Assembly: GCF_947241705.1 (NCBI RefSeq)
Contig: NC_079259.1
Location: forward strand, 930,001-994,000
DNA from: Saccharomyces mikatae IFO 1815
Lineage: Eukaryota; Ascomycota; Saccharomycetes; Saccharomycetales; Saccharomycetaceae
DNA: 64,000 bases
Direction of reading: 5' to 3'
In this document: positions 29,879 through 36,859 of the stretch, in pieces
How the letters are laid out: each line of letters starts with the position of its first letter
Position numbering within the stretch: the stretch's first letter is position 1
Made by a program: the position numbers and the translations under genes
The notes under the pieces: model-generated
What the model was told of the DNA's origin: nothing
Seen by the model: the letters and a program-made list of their open reading frames with translations, nothing else
Database searches by the model: none

Positions 29879-31570
29879 TCAAAGAATAGCAAAAATTGTG
29901 GTGATTGTGACTATAAAAGTGCACATACTGATTTTCCAAATAAAGCTCATATTGTCAACTGGTAATAAGTGTTGCGCTGTTATCTTACTAGAGATTGCAA
30001 AGTTCTTACTCTTTCTGGAAGCACTCGTAGTAGAGGGTGAAATGGAGGATGTCGTTCTTGGGAATGCTTGCGTTGACAAAGAATATGAGAATTTTTCTTC
30101 AATGGATCCATCTGCTTTGAAGTATGTATAGTTATCAAAAGGAGCAGGGAAAAGCTTGGCCTCTTTTAACTTCAAATAATCCCATTCTATAGCATCTTCA
30201 GTCTTCCAGTTCCAAAAAATCCATCCCGTTGTTTTTGACGAATAGGTGGCTAGTTGTGCCTCAATAAATTGTCTCACATGTTCTCGGTAATCTTGTGTCC
30301 AATCATCCAAGGGTTTTTGGGAGGTACACTTTCCAACTGGTTCATCGTCCGTAGTAAACAACGTAGAATTGTAATATGAGCCATCGTAACGTGCACCTAC
30401 ACCCACTCCATTTAGCCAGTTTGCACAATCGGTGATGGCACCTGACCATTCTCCGACGATTGCAGGATGATAGGAAAGTTCTTCGTGAATGGAATTCCCG
30501 TAGTTTATAATGTTTTCGATACGTGAAAATTGAGTTTCGGCCAATTGTGCGTCAGTAAAGACTTCATAATGATGATGATCGACTAAAATATCATGAGAGC
30601 TATAGTTCTCACTAGTCAATCCAAAATAGTGCTTCGAGACATTCTGGTAATTTGGATTTAGTTCCAAGTTCCAATGACCAATTTCCTGAAAGGCGTCATG
30701 GATAACAAATGTGGTGTTATCACTCGAATTTTGATTTTCCTTGAACAAGTCAAATGCTTCGTAATACATGTCTGTTATATCTGATACATCAATTTTACCA
30801 CCAAGTGGCTCGTTGACAATCTCAAGACCCACCACCGGACTATTGTCCCCTTTATTTAAGAAACTTTGAAACATATTTTTCCAGACAGCCAGGGTCAGCC
30901 TCTTAGTGTTGTTCAACCTTAGCCATCCCAAATCACCATAGAGCATCCTTTCACCGGAATTATCGAATCCATTTTGCGATCCAGGGACACCATGTAAATC
31001 TATCCATACATTTAGTTCGTACTTTTGCGCCCAATCGAGAGCATAATTTAAATATTTTAATTGCAGCCCTTCACTTACGTATGGATCATGGTAAGTAATG
31101 TTGTCAATGTACAAGTTTTTTCTACTATTTTGTTTCCATGCCCAATATCCGATGGGGATCCTAACTAGATTAAAGCCGTTGGTTTTGATTTGCTCAAAAT
31201 CATTCTCGGTAATCCAAGTTTTGAAATGATTGTCTAATAAAGTTAGAGATGTATTATATCCTAAGGTTTTACAAAGAGTGAACTCATCAATAATGGATAT
31301 ATTTCTGGAAGAATTTTCCTGTTTGGCCAATAATGTGGCATTACGATATAGCGATGGTGTGATGTAAGGTTCTGTTACCAACCAACCACCGATTGTAATA
31401 CCTTTTACGCTAACAGTGTCATTTGCATAGTAGGACGCGAATTTATTTTGTAAAACATTCAGTTCCAACGGTGTTAATGATCCTTTATTCTCTGATATAT
31501 CAACGCCTTGCGTAAGTTTAGCCAAGCATAAAATATGAAAAGCTAAAAGAAAATACAAATTTAAAAGCAT
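29879..31570 (-). CDS. EXG2: GPI-anchored exo-1,3-beta-glucanase Exg2
   Basis: This cell-wall glycosidase of family GH5 trims beta-1,3-glucan. The frame extends to 31603 but begins with TTG. The ATG at 31570 gives 563 residues, one more than S. cerevisiae, and begins with a hydrophobic signal peptide (about 1-22, LLNLYFLLAFHILCLAKL). The acid/base Glu254 is in 'NEPLGG' and the nucleophile Glu374 in 'GEWSGAI'. 'DLHGVPGSQNG' is another GH5 block. There are many N-x-S/T glycosylation sites. The C-terminus is Ser/Thr-rich followed by a hydrophobic tail (MCTFIVTITTIFAIL), fitting GPI attachment. Confidence 0.96.
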   Translation of the reverse strand: MLLNLYFLLAFHILCLAKLTQGVDISENKGSLTPLELNVLQNKFASYYANDTVSVKGITIGGWLVTEPYITPSLYRNATLLAKQENSSRNISIIDEFTLCKTLGYNTSLTLLDNHFKTWITENDFEQIKTNGFNLVRIPIGYWAWKQNSRKNLYIDNITYHDPYVSEGLQLKYLNYALDWAQKYELNVWIDLHGVPGSQNGFDNSGERMLYGDLGWLRLNNTKRLTLAVWKNMFQSFLNKGDNSPVVGLEIVNEPLGGKIDVSDITDMYYEAFDLFKENQNSSDNTTFVIHDAFQEIGHWNLELNPNYQNVSKHYFGLTSENYSSHDILVDHHHYEVFTDAQLAETQFSRIENIINYGNSIHEELSYHPAIVGEWSGAITDCANWLNGVGVGARYDGSYYNSTLFTTDDEPVGKCTSQKPLDDWTQDYREHVRQFIEAQLATYSSKTTGWIFWNWKTEDAIEWDYLKLKEAKLFPAPFDNYTYFKADGSIEEKFSYSLSTQAFPRTTSSISPSTTSASRKSKNFAISSKITAQHLLPVDNMSFIWKISMCTFIVTITTIFAIL

Positions 31571-32536
31571 AATAGGACGTCCCAACGAAAGGTTTACAGC
31601 CAATATCCTCGAAAAATATGGTATATATCTAACGTATTATGATGAAAGAAACAATTTTTTTTGTATATTGAAACGTATTCTCGACACCTATTTTTTTTTC
31701 AAATGTATTGTTTTTTCTTTTTCGCTAGAGGTGTTTTCTTTCGTGTCCGTAAATAGAAATTAAGGGATTTATTTTTACGCCCTTATATTGTGATGTGTCA
31801 TAAAAAACGCATATGTTAAACAGTGACCAAGCGCGCTGCCATAATAATCCAAAAATATAAAGATATAATAAGGGCTTTGATGTTGTACTAATTATTTTTC
31901 GAACTGTGCGTATCATAAGTGATTCCACATGTAAATATGCGTACATGTACATATTCTCTTACGGTTAAAAGATCATTGTAAAAGCTTGTGTTATAATAGA
32001 TATTACTTGCAAGCCACATTTCAATCATCGTGTACGTAAGGATATTAGGCTAGATGAAATACTCGTGTTGGCGGTATAGAAGCATTGAAGTCATAGTTTA
32101 TTACACTAAGTCAGGATGGGGCGGTATTATCAATACATGTGATGAGCTAGCTAGACTGGGTAATCTCGAAATGCTTAATTCAAAGAAATAATGCGGCACG
32201 ACCGTGTACTGCTGTGGGTAAATTGTATGATATTATGCAAAGAAATCGCATAATCTTACCTAGTACCGATATCATATACGTGATAAAGAAGAACGACAGT
32301 CAGTGTAATAACAATTGAACATGTCTCAAGATGTGTTGAATTCACTGAGAAAACTGGCTCTAGACTTGCAGGAATATAACGCTACTAAAAAGACCGGAGG
32401 GTTGGTAATCTAGTCACTCTTTGTTCCATGACGGACTGAGCTGTCGTGTGTACCCAATAAAAATAATATTTCGTTTCTTTCTTGTATCAAGTCAATGTTT
32501 TAGTTGAGCAGATGTGAGAGAAAAATTCAAAAATAA
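31571..32536. other. EXG2 upstream region up to tRNA-Ser
   Basis: This is 966 bp with the EXG2 promoter and the region downstream of tRNA-Ser(AGA). Poly-T runs lie at about 31652-31700. The tRNA terminator would be the T/A-rich stretch just below 32537 on the minus strand. One 30-codon ATG ORF lies at 32321-32413. No LTR similarity was recognised here. Confidence 0.5.
32321..32413 (+). other. 30-codon ORF of unknown status
   Basis: An ATG ORF of 30 codons reads MSQDVLNSLRKLALDLQEYN and then ATKKTGGLVI. It has an amphipathic, protein-like composition. I do not recognise it. It could be chance, a real micro-peptide or the remains of a lost gene. No splice-site consensus GTATGT follows it. Confidence 0.2.
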
Positions 32537-32618
32537 CGACAACTGCAGGACTCGAACCTGCGCGGGCAAAGCCCAAAAGATTTCTAATCTTTCGCCTTAA
32601 CCACTCGGCCAAGTTGCC
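32537..32618 (-). tRNA. tRNA-Ser(AGA)
   Basis: This 82-nt class II tRNA reads on the minus strand from GGCAACTTGGCCGAG (A-box TGGCCGAGTGG) to AGTTGTC plus discriminator G. The anticodon AGA sits in GATTAGAAATC. The extended variable arm (GGGCTTTGCCC) is typical of tRNA-Ser. The B-box is GGTTCGAGTCC. No intron. It reads AGA anticodon for UCU and, with inosine, UCC. Its 5' flank is occupied by the sigma LTR. Confidence 0.97.
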
Positions 32619-33104
32619 TCAATATTTTATAATTTTTATTATTTCAGGAACAACCGATACCGGGATGTCCTGACGATCCTAATATACTATCTTAGGGAAG
32701 TAACTTATTGTCAAAACGACTTATCAACTTAATTCACGGGATGTTACTTATCCTATATATTATATAAGATATGGTTTATACTAAATAGTGGAAGCGCGGA
32801 ATCTCGGATCTAACTAATTGTTCAGGTATTTATACATTTGATTAGTTCAGCTCGGAAAAGCAGAGTTTTACCTTATGTTGTTCAATCTGTTCGTTTCGTT
32901 ATAAGATTGTTTCATATGTGTTTTATTGTTGATAATTAGTAGTTTAGTAAGTTGTAATAATTAAGAATAGTCGTTCCTTCTTAATCTATATAAGAGAGGT
33001 ATATAAAACACACGCTGATTGGGTGTATTAAACCAAAAGGTTCAGACATAAATCAGAGTGTTGATGATAAGAATTTAGTGTTAACTCATCTTCTTATATA
33101 CTAA

Positions 33105-33436
33105 TGAGATAATAGTGGAGTTTGATGTAATTGTTGGGATTCCATTTTTTATAAGGCAATAATATTAAGTATGTAGATATACTAGAAGTTCTCCTCAGGG
33201 ATTTAGGAATCCATAAAAGGGAATCTGCAATTCTACACAATTCTATAAACATTATTATCATCGTTTTATATGTTCTTATTCATTGATCCTATTACATTAT
33301 CAATCCTTGCATTTCAGCTTCCACTTATTTCGATGACCGCTTCTCATAACTTATGTCATCTTATAACACCGTATATGATAATGTACTAGTAGTATGACTA
33401 CTAGTTGATAGACGATAGTTGATTTTCATTCCAACA
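33105..33436 (-). mobile_element. Ty1-type delta solo LTR, mosaic
   Basis: This is a 332-bp solo LTR with TG...CA ends, 5' end at 33436 (TGTTGGAATGAAAATC) and 3' end at 33105. It looks whole as an LTR and young. Its 3' 206 bp are identical to the delta at 58601, and its 5' 151 bp are identical to the delta at 58265, with a short overlap. No simple 5-bp target duplication flanks it, because the 5' side abuts a piece of another delta. It sits inside the unassigned LTR 32927-33531. Confidence 0.95.
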
Positions 33437-33460
33437 ATCTCAAAATTCGCCCATCTCTCA
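33437..33460 (+). mobile_element. 24-bp remnant of a delta LTR 3' end
   Basis: ATCTCAAAATTCGCCC followed by ATCTCTCA matches the plus-strand 3' terminus of the delta at 58265-58595. It directly abuts the 5' end of the minus-strand delta, with the shared bases CCAACA at the joint. This suggests a deletion between two head-to-head deltas. Fossil fragment. Confidence 0.8.
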
Positions 33461-33608
33461 TAAAGAATGTTCGTCATCAACTACAACAATTTATATGAAT
33501 AAATGTATAGTGGTAATCACTTATTCCAACATTTATGAACGTTTAGAATGATGTATCGTCATACTGACGTATCTCATCTTAAGACTACAACAAAGTCAAT
33601 AATATTAA

Positions 33609-33679
33609 GCGCAAGTGGTTTAGTGGTAAAATCCAACGTTGCCATCGTTGGGCCCCCGGTTCGATTCCGGGCTTGCGCA
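33609..33679 (+). tRNA. tRNA-Gly(GCC)
   Basis: This 71-nt tRNA begins GCGCAAGTGGTTTAGTGG (A-box TGGTTTAGTGG) and ends CTTGCGCA. The anticodon GCC sits in GTTGCCATC. The B-box is GGTTCGATTCC. The acceptor stem GCGCAAG/CTTGCGC pairs fully. A T-run (TTTTTTT) beginning at 33681 is the Pol III terminator. No intron. A sigma LTR ends 16 bp upstream. Confidence 0.98.
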
Positions 33680-33942
33680 TTTTTTTCCCGGCAATTATAG
33701 ATCTAAGCACTAGTATGAGGGACACCAAAACTTTGTTGTTTTTTTACACTTCCTTATACTTACTTAGTTTCTGTTCAGTAGTCACCTCATATACACTTGC
33801 GTACATAACGTTAATAGCGACCACTCAGACTGTAGTTAACATCCCGCTCATCGGGCTAATCTACAAAAATAACTAGAAGTTTGTTCTCCTCCTTATTTCA
33901 CAAGACAGTCGTTAAAGACAAATAACCTACAAAATTGTCGTA

Positions 33943-34758
33943 ATGTTCAACCTACCGGTCAGTATACTGATTTATATTTCTTTAATTTGGGTGATAGAGC
34001 CCAGTGTCGCAAGAGGAAAAAACGTAGTCAGCTTGATTGCTTTCAGAGACTCAAACGGCAGACTGCATAAACGAATAGCGCCAGAAGAAATCCCTCATCG
34101 GGAACCTGGTTCTCAAGCAATTTCTAATTCGTTGGGAAGCATGGAATTTCGTGACTATTCAAAGCCATCGGTAAATTTGGATAATATTTTAGGAATACAG
34201 CAGGGAAAGCAACAGGAATTTTCCGCCGAATTATTTCCTTTATCCTTAGAATCAAAGTTGTCATTAGTTAAGGATATTCAAATTTTTGCAAGCTATGTAC
34301 GAAACGATGTGGAAACATACAACAAAATATGTGATCCCAATGAAGATTTGATTATTATTGCGCCAACGGACAGAGCAGTCTCTCAGCTTTCTTTGAAGCC
34401 GTGGCAATTTCCGAATAACATTGGCAAGCTTGAAAGCATGGGTTCTACCGAAGAGGAACTTGATACGGCGATCCAAGAGAATATTTCCAATTTCGTGAGA
34501 TCGCATATCGTGATATACAACGATGATAAAAATTCCTACAAAAAAATCAGTCCAGAATGTACGCTAGTGCAGAGTATCAGCTTTACGGAAAATGAAAGAG
34601 GCACCTCACAGCTCTCTGGTGATATTTTACTCAAAAAAGAAGGCGACGCATATTATGTAGCTTCCACCCGAGACGAGAAGTTTCATATTATAGAGAGTAT
34701 TGAGAATGGAAGTAATGGTATTATTTTAACTGTTGATTTGTCTCTGGTTTGGCCTTAG
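33943..34758 (+). CDS. Putative vacuolar FAS1-like secreted protein (YDR262W homologue)
   Basis: This 271-residue protein corresponds to S. cerevisiae YDR262W (272 residues), of unknown function; a tagged version localises to the vacuole. The first 23 or so residues (MFNLPVSILIYISLIWVIEPSVA) form a signal peptide. From about residue 105 a fasciclin-like (FAS1) fold is suggested by 'IFASYVRNDVETY', 'LIIIAPTDRAVSQLSLKPWQFPN' and the later 'NFVRSHIVIYND' block. That pattern is the H1/H2 region of FAS1 domains, often adhesive. No transmembrane or GPI tail. It lies 263 bp after tRNA-Gly. Confidence 0.93.
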   Translation: MFNLPVSILIYISLIWVIEPSVARGKNVVSLIAFRDSNGRLHKRIAPEEIPHREPGSQAISNSLGSMEFRDYSKPSVNLDNILGIQQGKQQEFSAELFPLSLESKLSLVKDIQIFASYVRNDVETYNKICDPNEDLIIIAPTDRAVSQLSLKPWQFPNNIGKLESMGSTEEELDTAIQENISNFVRSHIVIYNDDKNSYKKISPECTLVQSISFTENERGTSQLSGDILLKKEGDAYYVASTRDEKFHIIESIENGSNGIILTVDLSLVWP

Positions 34759-35067
34759 TTATTTGTTGCTTTACGATTTTTGATTTCCTTGGCCTCTACG
34801 AATGGCTTGTTTTTTTCTTGGTTACAGGTTCTTAGTTATTTTGAGTGGAGTTAGTCTACTTTATGGAGTTTAAAACATAATGTATACATTTATATCGATT
34901 TATTTCTTAATTCATATTTTTCTTTGATATTGGAGGATTTCCTTACCTCATGAATCCAATTTTTTTTAAGTTTTATGTTTGGCTGAAAGCAATAGCATAT
35001 ATCTCTCTCAAAGAAGCCATTAAATAAAAAAAACATAAGAAAGCTCTGGAACATACATATACACGTT
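34759..35067. other. Convergent terminator region YDR262W homologue / DIN7
   Basis: This 309-bp AT-rich stretch lies between convergent genes, with T tracts on both strands and TATATTG/ATATAT elements fitting yeast 3'-end signals. No gene seen. Confidence 0.55.
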
Positions 35068-36360
35068 TTAAACAATATAAGGTACAACGTCTGTGACTGT
35101 CGTCGATGAGTTTAGAAAAAAAGAGGACGCACTTTTATTACCGAATGAACCATCTCTTTTGAACATAATATGATGCGCATCTACTGGCAATTGCTTAGCT
35201 TTATTATTGAGTGAATCGAATTCGCCTACGGGTAAATCTAGCTTATACAAATTTCTTGTCCTTATTTTTTTCTCCCTATTAAGAAGTATAGAAGTCATGT
35301 CCATTGGGTTTAATTCACCTTTTGCTATCATTTCATGAACTTTATGGTCTATATTTTTAGTGTCAATGACACCCTTTCGTATTCCTGATCCCTTTTCGAC
35401 AACGGAACCAATACATCCCATGATTTTTATTTTCTCAGCGTGAGAATTTATAAGTGGTCCAGGAATATTATTTAATGTGGTAATACGATTTGCTACAGGG
35501 CAAAACACTCTTTGGTATTGAAACGCATAATTAGCAAATTCGACCTCTTTCCTAAACGTCTTACTCAAACGAAACTTTTCTGTTTGTTTTATTTGGGTTA
35601 GGATATCATCCATTTCAGAGTATTGTTTTACAATTTTCATAGCAGTGATTACGCCTACCTTCCAAATGCCGCTGGTGTAATCACAGCCCGCCAGACAAAC
35701 TAGATTACGAAATTGTTGTTCGGTTAGTTCTCCTAGTGGGAAGTTTTTAGGTAAGGCTGAAAAATCATCTTTTGAGATTTCTAAAGCTTCTCCTTGATCA
35801 TTTAACTTTGTTATAAGCGTTTTACAACCAAAAACTAATAAATCCGAATCTTCTGATATGATTCCCTGTATAAGACCCATTTTTTCTAAGTAAACCATTT
35901 GTGGATCTGCTTCAAATGGTGCCACAATATAGAGGATAGAATGTGTTTTACAATAGTCTATAATACATTTAGCCATTTCAGGTGTGACATCAACACTTTT
36001 TTGGAAATATTCCATTGCATTATATCTGTCGCCGGCCAACCAGAGCTTCTTTGCAATTATTTTGTTCTCTAATCTTTTCTTCTTTCTTCGAGTTTCTGTC
36101 TGGCTTTTCACAAAAAGCGATCCACCATCAAAAACTATATATGGTTTGATATTCATGCGTTTTAGTAGTTGTAACCTTCTGATGAAAAACTGCAAATACT
36201 TATTTGTTGGCTTATCCATCACGAGTTCGAATGCACACGCACAGGAAGCTCTATGTAGCCATCCATAACCGTCGATAGCTAATGTTTGGTGCATATATTT
36301 TTTTAAGGTTACTTGCTTTTGAATCGTTTTTAATTGGGGCAGCAAGCCCGGTATTCCCAT
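35068..36360 (-). CDS. DIN7: DNA-damage-inducible mitochondrial nuclease Din7 (XPG/FEN1 family)
   Basis: This short paralogue of Exo1 acts in mitochondria and affects mtDNA stability. The frame reaches 36369 but starts with TTG. The ATG at 36360 gives MGIPGLLPQLK and 430 residues, as in S. cerevisiae. The free N-terminal MGI is needed in this family, because its helix contributes to catalysis. XPG-N metal-ligand region 'PYIVFDGGSLF', XPG-I region 'PFEADPQMVYLE' and 'SEDSDLLVFG', and helix-hairpin-helix 'LVCLAGCDYTSGIWKVG' are present. The long Exo1 C-terminal tail is absent. An MCB element lies upstream. Confidence 0.95.
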   Translation of the reverse strand: MGIPGLLPQLKTIQKQVTLKKYMHQTLAIDGYGWLHRASCACAFELVMDKPTNKYLQFFIRRLQLLKRMNIKPYIVFDGGSLFVKSQTETRRKKKRLENKIIAKKLWLAGDRYNAMEYFQKSVDVTPEMAKCIIDYCKTHSILYIVAPFEADPQMVYLEKMGLIQGIISEDSDLLVFGCKTLITKLNDQGEALEISKDDFSALPKNFPLGELTEQQFRNLVCLAGCDYTSGIWKVGVITAMKIVKQYSEMDDILTQIKQTEKFRLSKTFRKEVEFANYAFQYQRVFCPVANRITTLNNIPGPLINSHAEKIKIMGCIGSVVEKGSGIRKGVIDTKNIDHKVHEMIAKGELNPMDMTSILLNREKKIRTRNLYKLDLPVGEFDSLNNKAKQLPVDAHHIMFKRDGSFGNKSASSFFLNSSTTVTDVVPYIV

Positions 36361-36624
36361 CTCTATCAAATGAAGCTTTTCTTGTTGTCACCTGTAATGA
36401 TTATTTTCCCATGCTCGTTATAAAAAATAACTCTTTTAACTTTAAGCCCATAGAATACAATCACACCTTTCAATTGCCACGAACGGCACGAAACTTCTGG
36501 AATCTCCTTTTGTGAAGCTATTACGCTTTAACGTGTCACGGAACGCGTCAAAACGGAAATATGTAAACAAAAGAAAGTGAAATCAAAACAAAACCAAGAG
36601 AGCTTCCATTAATCTCCCAAACGG

Positions 36625-36659
<35 letters not shown>

Positions 36660-36859
36660 CATTGAAAGAAAGTGTAGAAAAATTGCTACTTTCGTTTTTT
36701 TCAACTATTTATTTGTTTTTTAAAACCTTTTATAATAGTCCTTGATTCAGCCAGTTATTTATAAGAAGCGCTGCAATTTGAGAAACAAGCTTTTTGATAC
36801 CCAAATCTGTACAATAATATATTGAAACATACGATTGTACTTGATAAAATTTAAAAAAT
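36361..36859 (-). promoter_or_regulatory. DIN7 promoter with MCB element
   Basis: This 499-bp stretch lies between AKR1 (3' end) and DIN7 (ATG). ACGCGT at 36543-36548 is an MluI cell-cycle box (MBF site), about 183 bp upstream. MBF sites also mark several DNA-damage-induced genes. A pure AT microsatellite follows at 36629-36657. Confidence 0.55.
36629..36657. repeat. (AT)n microsatellite
   Basis: About 14 perfect AT units in the DIN7/AKR1 intergenic region. Likely length-polymorphic. Confidence 0.95.

Larger units (their letters stand above)
32927..33531 (-). mobile_element. Solo LTR of an unassigned Ty1-copia-like family, inserted in sigma, split by delta
   Basis: The ends are TG...CA with TGTTG/CAACA termini, 5' end at 33531 on the minus strand (TGTTGGAATAAGTG) and 3' end at 32927 (CTAATTATCAACA). 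The flanking sigma sequence shows a perfect 5-bp target duplication, TTTAT at 32922-32926 and 33532-33536. Its two parts are 32927-33104 and 33461-33531, about 249 bp in all, with delta sequence between them. A TATA-like GTATATAAGAAG lies inside. The sequence is not delta or sigma. A Ty4 (tau) or Tsu4-like lineage is possible but I could not confirm it. A second copy is at 58259-59050. Fossil. Confidence 0.75.
32640..33592 (-). mobile_element. Ty3-family solo LTR (sigma), old, split by a younger LTR
   Basis: The minus-strand 5' end is at 33592 and opens with TGTTGTAG. About 61 bp (33532-33592) and about 285 bp (to roughly 32640) match the S. cerevisiae sigma LTR as I know it, including ATAAAACACATATGAAACAA and the block CGGAATCTCGGATCTAA. 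The 5' end is 16 bp from the start of tRNA-Gly, the usual position of Ty3 insertions beside Pol III genes. The left edge toward tRNA-Ser is degraded, so that coordinate is approximate. An unassigned LTR (32927-33531) lies inside. No internal Ty3 region is present. It looks old and is broken. Confidence 0.85.

Noticed and set aside
32640-33592. A full-length Ty retrotransposon
   Set aside because: Only LTR sequence is present; no internal gag or pol region lies between or beside the LTRs in either cluster.
33673-33876. 67-codon hydrophobic frame after tRNA-Gly
   Set aside because: It begins at a TTG inside the tRNA. An internal ATG exists, but there is no support for a product.
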